Source: JANQIO01 sp965229625 (GTDB lineage: Bacteria; Pseudomonadota; Gammaproteobacteria; Pseudomonadales; Halieaceae). From it: a stretch of 64,000 nt of DNA. The first letter of the stretch is position 1; every line of letters begins with the position of its first letter. Positions 16,523 through 25,443 of this stretch are shown one piece after another. The stretch spans positions 1,798,001 through 1,862,000 of the forward strand of contig CBDDJJ010000001.1 of assembly GCA_965229625.1 (NCBI GenBank), given 5' to 3'. The notes below the pieces were generated by a model that was not told the DNA's origin, made no database searches, and saw only the letters and a list, made by a program, of their open reading frames with translations. Made by a program: the position numbers and the translations under genes.

Positions 16523-16899
16523 GCGGGGAAAACCCACTCGAAAAGCGGCGGCAGGAAGACCAGCAGGCCGATTAACGCGGCGATCAAGGAGGCCAGCAGC
16601 ACACCGGCCGCGGCAGCATCCTTGGCCTTGCCGATCAGCGGGTGATGTTCGGGGACGGCCGCATCGGCCAGGTATTCCAGTGCGGTGTTAAGGGCCTCGG
16701 CTATCCACACCAGGCCAACAGCCAACAGCAGTGCAATCCAGTCGGCGCGGCCCAGTTTGAGCCAGCCAGCGAGCGCCACCACCAGTAGAGTGGCGACCAG
16801 GTGAATGCGGGCGTTGTGCTGGGCCCGCAGCAGATCAAGAAAGCCGCGGATCGCGTGCCGGAAACTCTCCACGCGGGCGGCAAGCGAGAAACGGCTCAC
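16501..16899 (-). CDS. dgkA: diacylglycerol kinase, prokaryotic type
   Basis: 132 residues, three membrane helices. 'WIAEALNTALEYLAD' (residues 65-79, with Glu68, Asn71 and Glu75) is the family signature that binds metal and ATP. The enzyme phosphorylates diacylglycerol (or undecaprenol in Gram-positives) at the inner membrane, recycling lipid from membrane-derived oligosaccharide synthesis. Start overlaps the stop of the efpL gene by 4 bp (ATGA), so it is translated with it. Confidence 0.93.
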   Translation of the reverse strand: MSRFSLAARVESFRHAIRGFLDLLRAQHNARIHLVATLLVVALAGWLKLGRADWIALLLAVGLVWIAEALNTALEYLADAAVPEHHPLIGKAKDAAAAGVLLASLIAALIGLLVFLPPLFEWVFPAHSGGGA

Positions 16900-17462
16900 T
16901 CGCGAGACATATACCGCACTTCCTGGGTGTTGACCTTGATGCGCTCACCGACCTCAAGGTACTCGGGCACCTGCACCACCAGGCCGGTGGAACAGGTAGC
17001 AGGCTTGGTGCGCGCGGACGCCGAAGCGCCCTTGATACCCGGTGCGGTGTCCACGATTTCCAGCACCACCGACTGGGGCAGTTCGATGCCGATCAGGGCG
17101 CCGTCCACCAGCATGCCCATGATGCCACCCAGCCCCTCGGTGATGAACTGGGCCTGTTCACCGAGGCTGTCGGTGGCGAGGTGGTACTGGCTGTAGTCTT
17201 CCTCATCCATGAACACGAAGTCGTCGCCATCCATGTAGGAAAACTGGAGCTGGCGACGCTCCAGGTCAATATCTCCCAGCGCGTCTTCGCCCTTGAAGGT
17301 CTCGTCCAGTTTCTGCTTGGTGCGGGCATTGTTGAAGCGCACTTTGTACAGGGTGTTGGCGCCCCGGGAGGACGGCGCTTTCACGTCAATGTTGATGACG
17401 ATATAGGGCTCGCCGTTAATCTCGACAACGCTGCCGCGCTTCAGCTCACTGGCCTTGGGCAT
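16896..17462 (-). CDS. efpL: elongation factor P-like protein EfpL (YeiP)
   Basis: 188 residues with the three OB-like domains of EF-P. 'SSRGANTLYKVRF' carries Arg33 at the loop tip, where EF-P proper has a modified Lys; this and 'YMDGDDFVFMDEEDYSQY' and 'GIKGASASARTKPATCSTG' identify the YeiP/EfpL paralogue. EfpL binds the ribosome E site and relieves stalling at difficult motifs. The second gene to last in a minus-strand run; dgkA overlaps its end by 4 bp. GGAACACCCC-type spacing before the ATG holds an AAGGAA. Confidence 0.93.
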   Translation of the reverse strand: MPKASELKRGSVVEINGEPYIVINIDVKAPSSRGANTLYKVRFNNARTKQKLDETFKGEDALGDIDLERRQLQFSYMDGDDFVFMDEEDYSQYHLATDSLGEQAQFITEGLGGIMGMLVDGALIGIELPQSVVLEIVDTAPGIKGASASARTKPATCSTGLVVQVPEYLEVGERIKVNTQEVRYMSRE

Positions 17463-17491
17463 GGGGTGTTCCTTGCATCAAACCGTGGGAG

Positions 17492-19369
17492 TCAGGGCGC
17501 CAGGCAGACCAGGCAGTGGGCATACACACCGCGCGGGTCGTCCAGGTTTTCCAGCACCGACATGCCCGCCTTCAGCGGGGTACTCCAGCTTTGCAGGACC
17601 CGCTGCCAGTCCTGCATGGGCAGGCCGCCCAGCGCCTGGTGGGCGTTCCCCGCCAATTGGCGCAGGAACATCTCGCGCGGTCCTGGGGCTTCTTCAAACA
17701 GTACAGAGGTGTAGTCACCTTCCTCCAGGCCGGCCAGCTTCGCGGCGGCTTTCACCGCATCACGGCCGTCGCCCAGGGCATCTACCAGCCCCAGTTCCTG
17801 AGCATAGCCACCCAGGAATACGCCGCCATTGGCCAGTCCGCGAACATCGTCTTCCGGCAGTTCACGGCCCTGGCTGACGACATCGACGAACAGGCGATGA
17901 AAATGATCGACAGAGGCCTGCACGGTGCGGCTCACCTGGGGCTGGATCGGGCGGTCGGGGCGGAAGGCGCCGGCGACCTCGGTCGTACCCACCCCGTCGG
18001 TGCTGATACCCGCCCGGTCCAGCACCTTCTCAAAGGTCGGGAAGGCGGCGAATACGCCAATCGAACCGGTGAGCGTGGTCGGTGTCGCCAGGATCTGGTC
18101 AGCAGCTGCGGCGATCCAATAGGCACCAGAGGTGGCAATACTGCCCATGGACACCACCACCGGCTTGCCGGCGCGGCGCGCTTCCAGCACTTTCTGCCGA
18201 ATCAGTTCGGAGGCGAAGGTACCGCCCCCGCCACTGTCCAGCCGCAATACGATGGCGGCAATACTGGGATCGGCGGCGGCATCTTCAATCAGCGGGCCAA
18301 GGGTCGAAGAGCCGATCGTGCCGGCGGGTTGTTCGCCGCCCATGATAGTGCCGCGGCCGACAATGGTGGCGATCTGGGGCTTGCTGCCAAGACCGACCAT
18401 GGGTGGACGCTTGCGCGCCAGGTAGTGTTCAAACTCAACAGCCTCGTAAAAACCGTCGCTGTTACTGGCGCCGACGATGCCGGCAATGTACTCGTTGGCT
18501 TCGCTGTGCTGCATCACCCGGTCGACCAGGCCGCTGGCCAGTGCCGTGGCGGCCAGGTCGCCGCCATTGTCGTCGACGATGTCGGCAAACTGGTTGACGT
18601 AGCTGTTGACCGCGCCGGGCTCCAGTTCCCGGCGCGCCTCTACCTTGTCGGTGTAGTGAGTCCAGGCATCACCCAGCCAGCGGCGGCTGATTTCCTTTTC
18701 CCCCTCCGACATGCTGTTGCGCTGGAAGGGCTCGGCAATCGACTTGAACTGGCCGGCCTTGAATACGTGCACATTGATGGAGAACTTCTCCAGAGCATCG
18801 GCGAAATACCACTGGTAGTTGGCAAAGCCCTCCAGCAGCACACTGCCCATGGGATGGATAATCAGTTCATCGGCCTCACTGGCCAGCAGGTACTGGGACT
18901 GGCTGAGGCTGTCGTTCCAGGCGATCACCGGCTTGCCGGTGGCTCGGAATTCCTTGATCGCCGTGGCCACTTCGCTGGTCTTGCTGGTGCCAATGCCGAA
19001 CAGCTGATCCAGCTCCATCACCAGGGCGGAAATCTTCGGATCGTCCTTGGCCAGCAGGATGGCGTCGATCATGTCACCCAGCAGTACCTCACGTTCCTGG
19101 GGTGCCTCGTCGCTGAGCAGCAACTCGAAAGGCTCTACATAGGTCTTCTGGTCCACCACATTGCCCACCGGGTTGAGCAGCAGCGCTGCCGTCTCCGGCA
19201 GCGGCTCCGGCGTGGTGTCCTGGAAGGCCCAGATAATCAGGAAAATTATGAACAAAAACAGCAGGTTGGAGAGGGCCAGCCGGATCTTGGTCAAACCGCT
19301 CCAGAGGGTGCCCAGCACGTGGCGCACGGGCCCTGGCCTGTCTTCCAATCGGCGCTCGATGTCGCTCAT
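17492..19369 (-). CDS. sppA: signal peptide peptidase SppA, 67K type
   Basis: 625 residues from the ATG at 19369, with AGAGGTAG upstream; the open frame to 19612 is the shadow of the DUF2069 gene. One N-terminal membrane anchor (about residues 32-50), then two tandem peptidase domains. Lys in 'VFKAGQFKSIAEPFQ' (first domain) and Ser in 'IATSGAYWIAAAADQ' (second domain) form the Ser/Lys dyad region. It degrades cleaved signal peptides on the periplasmic face. Between the DUF2069 gene and efpL in one run. Confidence 0.93.
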   Translation of the reverse strand: MSDIERRLEDRPGPVRHVLGTLWSGLTKIRLALSNLLFLFIIFLIIWAFQDTTPEPLPETAALLLNPVGNVVDQKTYVEPFELLLSDEAPQEREVLLGDMIDAILLAKDDPKISALVMELDQLFGIGTSKTSEVATAIKEFRATGKPVIAWNDSLSQSQYLLASEADELIIHPMGSVLLEGFANYQWYFADALEKFSINVHVFKAGQFKSIAEPFQRNSMSEGEKEISRRWLGDAWTHYTDKVEARRELEPGAVNSYVNQFADIVDDNGGDLAATALASGLVDRVMQHSEANEYIAGIVGASNSDGFYEAVEFEHYLARKRPPMVGLGSKPQIATIVGRGTIMGGEQPAGTIGSSTLGPLIEDAAADPSIAAIVLRLDSGGGGTFASELIRQKVLEARRAGKPVVVSMGSIATSGAYWIAAAADQILATPTTLTGSIGVFAAFPTFEKVLDRAGISTDGVGTTEVAGAFRPDRPIQPQVSRTVQASVDHFHRLFVDVVSQGRELPEDDVRGLANGGVFLGGYAQELGLVDALGDGRDAVKAAAKLAGLEEGDYTSVLFEEAPGPREMFLRQLAGNAHQALGGLPMQDWQRVLQSWSTPLKAGMSVLENLDDPRGVYAHCLVCLAP

Positions 19370-19391
19370 GGTGTGTCTACCTCTTTGGGCT

Positions 19392-19778
19392 TCAGTGGCC
19401 TTCCGTGGACTTCGTCGAGTCCGCCTGGGCACGTAACTCCTGCGAGCGCCAACGCGCGTAGAGCATGGCGGCATTGAAGAACACCACGATACCGAGCATC
19501 GCCGCCCAGGCCAGCACCGGGTCCGCTGGCTCATTGAACAGCCACAACACCACGGTGATGAAGTACAGAAGGATAACAAAGCACAGCCAGATGTAGGTAC
19601 GAACGTGGTCACGAATCAGGCCAGGCAGGAACAGGGCCAGCGGGCCGAAACAGAACAGGTAAACGCCCAGCGGTGCGTCGCGCCGCGTCACCGCGATAGC
19701 CAGGGCGCCCGCCATCAGCAGCAGGCTGCCCAGTGCCAGCCAGCGCGTGCTGGCGGTCCTGGCGCCGCGCTCAGTCAC
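19392..19778 (-). CDS. DUF2069 membrane protein
   Basis: 128 residues with four membrane helices and a charged C-terminal tail. 'LGVYLFCFGPLALFLPGL' and 'YIWLCFVILLYFITVV' match the DUF2069 pattern seen beside wrbA in many gammaproteobacteria. Function unknown. Overlaps the wrbA stop by 8 bp. Confidence 0.8.
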   Translation of the reverse strand: MTERGARTASTRWLALGSLLLMAGALAIAVTRRDAPLGVYLFCFGPLALFLPGLIRDHVRTYIWLCFVILLYFITVVLWLFNEPADPVLAWAAMLGIVVFFNAAMLYARWRSQELRAQADSTKSTEGH

Positions 19779-20373
19779 CGGGCCTTACCTTCGCCCAGCG
19801 CGCGACCCGCGCACCCAGGGCCCGGCACAGGGCCAGTTCGGTCTCATCCAACGCGCGCTCACCTGACTGGCCCGCCACGTGGGATGCCCCATACGGCGTG
19901 CCACCGCCTGCAGTGGTCATCAAACCGGTTTCGCTGTAGGGCAGGCCGACAATCGCCATGCCCTGGTGCAGCAGGGGCAGCATCATGCTCAACAGCGTGG
20001 TTTCCTGGCCGCCGTGGAGGCTGGCCGTGGAGGTGAATACCGCGGCGGGCTTGTCGATCAGTGCACCGCTCATCCACAGGCTGGAACCCTGGTCGAGGAA
20101 GTACTTCAGTGGAGCCGCCATATTGCCAAAGCGCGTGGGGCTGCCCATCACCAGGCCGGCGCAGTCGCGAAGATCCTCAGCCTCACAGTACAGCGGACCT
20201 TCTTCAGGTATATCGCTGCCGCCGCCCTCGTAGTCGGGAGACACCGGCGGCACGGTGCGCACGCGCGCTTCGATACCGGCCACCTGCTCGACACCGCGGG
20301 CCACATGCCGCGCCATGGTCGCTGTCGCACCGTGGCGGCTGTAGTACAGCACCAGGACATAGGGCTGGCTCAC
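19771..20373 (-). CDS. wrbA: NAD(P)H:quinone oxidoreductase, WrbA type
   Basis: 200 residues, flavodoxin-like. 'VLYYSRHGATATMARHVARG' binds FMN phosphate, 'GSPTRFGNMAAPLKYFLDQ' and 'TSTASLHGGQETTLLSMML' are conserved in WrbA-type tetrameric quinone reductases, which make two-electron reductions to protect from semiquinones. Start overlaps the arsC-like stop by 4 bp. Cytosolic. Confidence 0.93.
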   Translation of the reverse strand: MSQPYVLVLYYSRHGATATMARHVARGVEQVAGIEARVRTVPPVSPDYEGGGSDIPEEGPLYCEAEDLRDCAGLVMGSPTRFGNMAAPLKYFLDQGSSLWMSGALIDKPAAVFTSTASLHGGQETTLLSMMLPLLHQGMAIVGLPYSETGLMTTAGGGTPYGASHVAGQSGERALDETELALCRALGARVARWAKVRPGD

Positions 20374-20720
20374 AGCAGGTCCAGCACGTTCTCGGGCGGG
20401 CGCCCCAACACGGCGCGATCGCCCTTCACGACAATCGGGCGCTCAATCAGTTTCGGGTGGGCCATCATGGCGGCCACCAGCTCATCATCCGACAGGGAGG
20501 CGTCCGCCAGGCCCTCGGATTTGTAGGCCTCTTCGCCCTTGCGCAGCAGCGCGCGCGCATCGATGCCCAGCTTGCCAAGCAGCACCTTCAGCTCGGCCGC
20601 ACCGGGCGGGGTGTCCAGGTACAGGACAATTTCCGGGCTTACGCCGTTTTCTTCCAGCAGGGCCAGGGTCTGGCGCGACTTGGAGCAGCGCGGGTTGTGA
20701 TAGAGGGTGTATTCGGGCAT
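20370..20720 (-). CDS. ArsC/YfgD-family thioredoxin-fold reductase
   Basis: 116 residues. 'YHNPRCSKSR' has the catalytic Cys12 of the ArsC family and 'RPIVVKGDRAVLGRPPENV' the downstream substrate-binding region. The position before wrbA fits YfgD-like ArsC homologues, many of which are not proven arsenate reductases; no ars regulator or pump is adjacent. First gene of the minus-strand operon that runs through wrbA, DUF2069, sppA, efpL and dgkA. Confidence 0.88.
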   Translation of the reverse strand: MPEYTLYHNPRCSKSRQTLALLEENGVSPEIVLYLDTPPGAAELKVLLGKLGIDARALLRKGEEAYKSEGLADASLSDDELVAAMMAHPKLIERPIVVKGDRAVLGRPPENVLDLL

Positions 20721-20752
20721 CGCTGGCGTCTACGTGGTCAATGGGGCGGCGG

Positions 20753-20761
20753 ATTATACCA
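20753..20761 (-). promoter_or_regulatory. extended -10 promoter for arsC-like/wrbA/sppA/efpL operon
   Basis: On the minus strand the sequence reads TGGTATAAT, a perfect -10 hexamer with the TGN extension, 33 bp before the arsC-like start. No good -35 is present at 17 bp, which fits an extended -10 promoter. Confidence 0.6.
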
Positions 20762-20804
20762 AGCTGAACGCGGCGACACGGCAAACATGACATAATGTTT
20801 TGCT

Positions 20805-22091
20805 ATGGACGCCCGCAGCCAACAGCGCTCTATGATCGACCGCCTGACTCAATTGCGGGGCGAACTGCTGCCCTGGGGGCGCTATATCTGGTCGCGCTTC
20901 GTCGGCGACGGCTGCAACCGCAGCGCCGCCGCACTCACCTACATGAGCCTGTTTGCGCTGGTGCCGCTGATCACGGTGATGTTCGCCATCCTCTCGGCGA
21001 TTCCCGACCTGCAGACCCGCGCCGCCGACCTGCAGGACCTGCTGTTCGACAACCTGTTCCCCGAGGGCAGCGGCAGCGACACGATCTCGCGGGTCAAGGA
21101 CCAGGTCACCGATGCCCTGTCGAGCTTTTCCCAGCAGGCCCAGAACCTGAGCGGGCCCGGCGTGGGCGTACTCATCGTTACCGCGGTGCTGATGCTGCGC
21201 AATGTCGAGAGCACCTTCAACCGCATATGGCGCACCCGCACCAACCGCAGCCCTATCTCGAGCTTCCTGCTGTACTGGGCGGTGCTGAGCCTCGGCCCCA
21301 TCCTCATCGGCCTGGCCCTGGGCAGCAGCACCTACCTGGGCATCACCGACCGCTTCTTCGAGGAATACGACGTCATCGGCGTCAGCCGGCTGTTTTTCTC
21401 GCTGGCGCCCCTGCTGCTGTCGGCGCTGGCCTTCAGCCTGCTGTACGCGGCCGTACCGAATTGCCGGGTGAACATGCAGCATGCCCTGCTGGGCGGCCTG
21501 TTGACCGCGGTGGTGTTTAATATCGCCCGCTGGGGCTTCGGCAAGCTGATCGCCAAGACCAGCTACACCGCCATCTACGGCGCCTTTGCCGCCTTCCCGC
21601 TGCTGCTGCTGTGGATTTACCTGAGCTGGAATATCGTGCTGGCGGGCTCGGTGATCGTGCATTCCCTGTCCACCTTCCGCTACGAATCCAGTGGCCGGGT
21701 TCCGCCCCTGCTAAAGGCCCTGGTAGTGCTGGAACTGCTGTGGGAGAACTACCAGAGCGGCAAGACCATCAGCGAGTTTGACCTGGTGCGAGCGGCCAAT
21801 AAGCGCCACGCCCAGCTCGACAGCGATACCTGGACTGCCCTGCGCGACCTGTTCCTGCAGCGGCGGCTGGTGGTGGTGGACGAGCGCGGCCGTTACCTGT
21901 TGTCACGAGACCTCAACCAGGTGCCCTTCTGGCAGCTCAAGGAGTGGGTGACCGGTGAGATTTCCCTGGAAAACATGCAACTGGCCGAAGTGGAAGGCTG
22001 GCGCGCAGAAGCGCAGGAATTGCTGAAATCCCAGCGCAGCCAGCAGCGTGACCTGCTGTCCCTGAGCCTCGCGGAGCTGTTCTCCCGGTGA
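20805..22091 (+). CDS. YihY/BrkB-family inner-membrane protein
   Basis: 428 residues. Six membrane helices in the first 290 residues, with the family landmarks 'GCNRSAAALTYMSLFALVPL', 'LMLRNVESTFNRIW' and 'LLGGLLTAVVFNIARWGFG'. The C-terminal 130 residues are a soluble winged-helix-like tail seen in the longer members. Once called RNase BN, the family has no proven enzymatic role and is thought to be a transporter. Divergent from the arsC-like operon; the next gene overlaps its stop by 4 bp. Confidence 0.9.
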   Translation: MDARSQQRSMIDRLTQLRGELLPWGRYIWSRFVGDGCNRSAAALTYMSLFALVPLITVMFAILSAIPDLQTRAADLQDLLFDNLFPEGSGSDTISRVKDQVTDALSSFSQQAQNLSGPGVGVLIVTAVLMLRNVESTFNRIWRTRTNRSPISSFLLYWAVLSLGPILIGLALGSSTYLGITDRFFEEYDVIGVSRLFFSLAPLLLSALAFSLLYAAVPNCRVNMQHALLGGLLTAVVFNIARWGFGKLIAKTSYTAIYGAFAAFPLLLLWIYLSWNIVLAGSVIVHSLSTFRYESSGRVPPLLKALVVLELLWENYQSGKTISEFDLVRAANKRHAQLDSDTWTALRDLFLQRRLVVVDERGRYLLSRDLNQVPFWQLKEWVTGEISLENMQLAEVEGWRAEAQELLKSQRSQQRDLLSLSLAELFSR

Positions 22092-22546
22092 AATGGCCGG
22101 CAGTCCTGGCGCTGGCACTGCTGGGCGCCTGCAGTCCCGGTGCGCCCGACGGGGTGCTGAACTCACCTGCCCTGGGTGGCCACTGGATGATCATCAACTA
22201 CTGGGCCACCTGGTGCGCGCCCTGCCGCGAGGAAATTCCGGAGCTAAACCGCCTGGCCTTCAGCAGCAGCGAGCTGGACGTTTATGCCGTCAACTTCGAC
22301 GAGGTGCAGGGCGACGCCCTGCTGGCTGAAGCCGCCGAGCTCGATATCCAGTTCACCCTGCTCGCCACCGACCCGGGGCCACGCCTGGGCCTGGTGCGGC
22401 CCACGATGCTACCCACCACCCTGATTCTCAACCCGGCGGGTGAGGAAATCACCCGTTTGATCGGCCCGCAGACCGAGGCTTCACTCCGTAAGGAATTACA
22501 GCTGGCAAAGCAGAGTGCCGCGGCCCCACCCTTGCCGGAGCAGTAG
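22088..22546 (+). CDS. TlpA-like thioredoxin-fold lipoprotein
   Basis: 152 residues from GTG. Lipobox LLGAC (Cys15) anchors it to the membrane, and 'YWATWCAPCREEIPEL' gives the redox pair Cys43 and Cys46. 'LPTTLILNPAGEE' contains the cis-Pro loop. Such proteins reduce disulfides in the periplasm, often for cytochrome c or metallocentre assembly. Overlaps the yihY-like gene by 4 bp. Mature domain is short, so it is a minimal TlpA/ResA fold. Confidence 0.87.
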   Translation: MKWPAVLALALLGACSPGAPDGVLNSPALGGHWMIINYWATWCAPCREEIPELNRLAFSSSELDVYAVNFDEVQGDALLAEAAELDIQFTLLATDPGPRLGLVRPTMLPTTLILNPAGEEITRLIGPQTEASLRKELQLAKQSAAAPPLPEQ

Positions 22547-22590
22547 TTCACAGCCGACACACGTTCGACAAAAACAAGGACACCGCAGCC

Positions 22591-23292
22591 ATGCTGACCC
22601 TGCACCAGTACCACCAGTCGCCCTTCAACCAAAAGATCCAGCGCATGCTCAACTACAAGGGCGTGCCTTTCGAGGAGGTCTACTGGCGTATCGCGGAGCG
22701 CAGCAAGGTGCTTAAGGTGAGCCCCACCGGCAAGCTGCCGGCGCTGGAGCACGAAGGCGCGGTGGTGGTGGACTCCACCGACATGGCCTACTACATCGAA
22801 GAGCAATTTCCGCACCGGCCGCTGATTCCACAGGACCCGAAACTGCGCGGCCTGGTGCACGCCATCGAGGACTGGGCCGACGAGAGCCTGTATTTCTACG
22901 AGATGGTGCTGCGCTTCACGACCGAGGGGAATTCCGAGAGAAACGTTCCGAAGCTTATCGAGAATGAGGCGCCCGCCCTGCGCTGGTTGCTGAAACGGGT
23001 GATACCCCGCCTGCTGCGCAAGGCCACCGCCAACCAGGGCATCGGCCGCAAGAGCCGGGAGCAGCTCACCATTGATACCCGCCGCCATATCGAGGCGGTG
23101 GCCAACATGTTAGGCCAGGACCACTGGCTGTTGGACAACCGCTTGACCCTGGCCGACCTGGCGGTTTATGCCATGTTCCAGTGTTTTCGCGATGCGGATT
23201 TCGTGGCCGCCATGCTCGAAGGGTATCCCACCGTCACCAGCTGGATGGCACGCATCGAGTCGGAAACCGGCACCCGGGCAAAAACCGTGTAG
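22591..23292 (+). CDS. glutathione S-transferase family protein
   Basis: 233 residues. N-terminal thioredoxin-like domain ('LTLHQYHQSPFNQKIQRMLNYK' in part, 'VSPTGKLPALEHEG', 'VDSTDMAYYIEE') and an all-helical C-terminal domain ending in 'LADLAVYAMFQCFRDADF'. 'SPFNQK' in place of a Cys or Ser-x2-Cys motif indicates Ser catalysis or a non-classical GST. It may conjugate glutathione or act as a peroxidase. Upstream of a DUF1214 gene by 33 bp. Confidence 0.88.
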   Translation: MLTLHQYHQSPFNQKIQRMLNYKGVPFEEVYWRIAERSKVLKVSPTGKLPALEHEGAVVVDSTDMAYYIEEQFPHRPLIPQDPKLRGLVHAIEDWADESLYFYEMVLRFTTEGNSERNVPKLIENEAPALRWLLKRVIPRLLRKATANQGIGRKSREQLTIDTRRHIEAVANMLGQDHWLLDNRLTLADLAVYAMFQCFRDADFVAAMLEGYPTVTSWMARIESETGTRAKTV

Positions 23293-23325
23293 GGAGCCCG
23301 ATAGATAGCCTGAGGAGAGCGTGAC

Positions 23326-24435
23326 ATGAGTGAAGAACTGACGACGGCGGAGATCGAGAAGAAAGTGGCCAGCGGCGCTGCCTGGGAGGAATTCTGCGAA
23401 CAGCTCAAGGGGCTGGGCAGTTTCATCACCGACGAACGCACTCCCACCGATGCTTTCAACCGCGCCGAGGGATTCCGCTACCTCACCCGCCTGTTGCGCA
23501 ACAGCCTGGAAGGCGTGATCGAGAGCGGCAGCGCCGAGTACCCGGTGATGCGCGGGCTCGGCAACATGGTGAAGCTGGGAGCCGACAACCCGGATAACAT
23601 GTACCTGGGCGCCACCATCCACGGGGACTACGAGTACCGCCTGCGGGGCACCCGCGGCAGCGTGTTCTACCTGAGCTTCGCCTCGATTTCCGGTGGCTAC
23701 GGCGCAGACGGCACCATGATCACGGACGGCTTCCTGGACAGCAACGCGCTGGATGTCGCGCCCGATGGCAGCTTCGAAATCATCCTCAGCCAGAAGAAGC
23801 ACCCCGGCAACTGGCTGCCGCTGACCGAAAAAACCCGCTCGCTGAACATCCGCCAGACCTTCCTGGATCGCGCTGGAGAGCGCCCGGCCCAGATCGACAT
23901 CGAACGCCTCGGGGACGCGGCCACCCCGCCGCCCTACTCCGCCGAGCAGCTCTACAAGCACCTGCAACGTATCAACGCCAACCTGCACGGTACGGTGAAG
24001 CTGTTCGCCGACTGGACCGACAACCTCAAGCCCGCCATGAATGCGCTGCCACCGGCAGACCAGGCCTACTGCCAGTCGATTGGCGGCGACCCCAACATCT
24101 TCTACTTCCACGCCCACTGGGCCCTGGCCGAGGATGAGGCGCTGGAGATCCGCGCGCCCGTCATTCCCGAGTGCCAGACCTGGAACTTCCAGCTCGACAA
24201 CTACTGGATGGAATCCCTCGACTACCGCTACCACCGGATTACCGTGAATAAGCACACCGCCCGCTACGAGGACGATGGCAGCGTGGTACTTTACGTCGCA
24301 GCGCGGGACCCGGGTGTCGGCAACTGGATCGACACCGCGGGCCACGCCGACGGGACCATGTGCTGGCGCTGGATTGGCGCCACTGAACACCCGGGCGTCG
24401 AGACCCGGGTCGTAAAACTGGAGGATATCGGGTGA
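23326..24435 (+). CDS. DUF1214 domain protein
   Basis: 369 residues. 'GNMVKLGADNPDNMYLGATIHGDYEYRLRG' in parts and the C-terminal 'PECQTWNFQLDNYWMESLDY' with 'YVAARDPGVGNWIDTAGHADGTMCWRW' are the DUF1214 pattern. These are cytosolic or periplasmic proteins often placed near aromatic or steroid degradation genes; the reaction is unknown. No signal peptide here. The last 4 bp overlap the start of the beta-barrel gene. Confidence 0.8.
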   Translation: MSEELTTAEIEKKVASGAAWEEFCEQLKGLGSFITDERTPTDAFNRAEGFRYLTRLLRNSLEGVIESGSAEYPVMRGLGNMVKLGADNPDNMYLGATIHGDYEYRLRGTRGSVFYLSFASISGGYGADGTMITDGFLDSNALDVAPDGSFEIILSQKKHPGNWLPLTEKTRSLNIRQTFLDRAGERPAQIDIERLGDAATPPPYSAEQLYKHLQRINANLHGTVKLFADWTDNLKPAMNALPPADQAYCQSIGGDPNIFYFHAHWALAEDEALEIRAPVIPECQTWNFQLDNYWMESLDYRYHRITVNKHTARYEDDGSVVLYVAARDPGVGNWIDTAGHADGTMCWRWIGATEHPGVETRVVKLEDIG

Positions 24436-25172
24436 AGGGGACATTCTGGCTGCCGGCGGCGGCAGCGCTGATGGTGACGGGCCTCCCGGCCTGGGCCGAG
24501 GGCACGGTCTACGGCGACACGCGCCTGCAGGCCTACCTGGGCGTGATGGAACTGAATGACCAGACCGGTGAACTGCAGGCGGACCTCGGCGACGGCAACG
24601 CCGGCGAGCCGGTGGACATCGATTTCGCCAACCTGCTGTACTTCGGCGTTGATGGCGAAACCCCCATGAACAAGCCCAACAGCGGCTTCGAGTGGGGCGT
24701 GAACGCGGGCATCAGCATGGGCTGGGAAGGTGGCGATACGGAGTTCGCCGGACGGGTGAACGAAGGTGGCGGCACGGTGGCCTTCCGGATCGACAACGAC
24801 ATGCTGGTGATCGAAGGCCATATCGGCCCCTACCTGCGCACCCATTTCGGCGAAAAGGTCGACTTCTACCTGGGCGGCGGCCCGGCCATCATCTACGCCG
24901 AACACGATGTCGATGACGGCAGCAACGACGCTGAGGTCGCACCGACCTCCCTGACCACGGCCAACGGCACCATCATTCTCACGGATGACAGCTCCTCGGA
25001 TACGGTGATCGGCTTCTATGCGCGGGCGGGACTGGAGTTCGACATGGGCGGCGGCCGCAGCTGGGGCCTGGGCGTGAAATACCTGGGCGCGGAGATGGAC
25101 TTCAACGACACCGTCGGCGAGGTCGACCTCGAGGGCTACTCGATCATGCTCACCTACTCGGCCTGGTACTAA
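24432..25172 (+). CDS. outer-membrane beta-barrel protein, predicted
   Basis: 246 residues from GTG, overlapping the DUF1214 stop by 4 bp. A signal peptide ends near 'GLPAWAEG'. The mature part shows alternating strands and an aromatic C-terminus 'LEGYSIMLTYSAWY', typical of small outer-membrane barrels. Glycine-rich loops contain Asp/Glu runs ('DVDDGSNDAEV'). No family motif is recognised. Probably inserted by the BAM complex. Confidence 0.7.
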   Translation: MKGTFWLPAAAALMVTGLPAWAEGTVYGDTRLQAYLGVMELNDQTGELQADLGDGNAGEPVDIDFANLLYFGVDGETPMNKPNSGFEWGVNAGISMGWEGGDTEFAGRVNEGGGTVAFRIDNDMLVIEGHIGPYLRTHFGEKVDFYLGGGPAIIYAEHDVDDGSNDAEVAPTSLTTANGTIILTDDSSSDTVIGFYARAGLEFDMGGGRSWGLGVKYLGAEMDFNDTVGEVDLEGYSIMLTYSAWY

Positions 25173-25214
25173 TCTGCCCGGAGCCCCCCTTTCTCCCGAG
25201 CCAGGTCGCCGGTA

Positions 25215-25396
25215 CGCCGGGGATTCGAGGTTTCGTGAACGGTTGCGCGTCGGGCACCGCCGGCAGGCTGCTGCGCAACTCGACGATTTTTGCTACGCAA
25301 AAATTCGGACTCGGACAGTGCTCGCAGAAAGCCCCTGCCGGCGACACCCGACGCAAGCGGCAACCCTAAGGTTCACGAAACCTCGAATCCCCGGCG
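25215..25396 (+). repeat. nested hairpin element, family 1 copy 1
   Basis: Outer helix: 26-bp perfect inverted repeat, 25215-25240 with 25371-25396. Middle helix: 25247-25254 and 25259-25267 pair with 25347-25354 and 25334-25342. Inner hairpin: ATTTTTGC-TAC-GCAAAAAT at 25286-25304. Joining blocks 25268-25284 (CTGCTGCGCAACTCGAC) and 25307-25332 are identical in copy 2, while the stems are not. The element sits in the gap between the barrel gene and cysK. Confidence 0.85.
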
Positions 25397-25409
25397 CCCC
25401 TACCATTGA
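25395..25409 (+). repeat. short direct repeat, copy a
   Basis: CGCCCCTACCATTGA; copy b at 25759-25773 differs at one base. Together with the preceding TCGAATCC it resembles the 3' end of a tRNA (acceptor strand and CCA), but no complete tRNA can be folded. See copy b. Confidence 0.45.
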
Positions 25410-25443
25410 GCAATTTCTGGGCTAGTTCACATTCGATAGAGGT

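Noticed and set aside
17516..19477. 653-codon open frame on the plus strand opposite sppA
   Set aside because: It is the mirror of sppA in GC-rich DNA; its translation is low in hydrophobic order and rich in Gln, His and Gly, and it has no family motif.
20370..20720. Arsenic resistance operon
   Set aside because: An ArsC-type fold is present, but no arsR, arsB/acr3 or arsH gene is near, and the neighbours are wrbA and housekeeping genes.
23110..24444. 444-codon open frame on the minus strand opposite the DUF1214 gene
   Set aside because: Antisense shadow; DUF1214 motifs and gene overlaps support the plus strand.
25371..25407. tRNA gene ending in CCA on the plus strand
   Set aside because: The T-loop and acceptor-like text cannot be paired with a 5' acceptor strand, D-arm or anticodon arm, and the T-stem is off by one base; the sequence is also one arm of the hairpin element.
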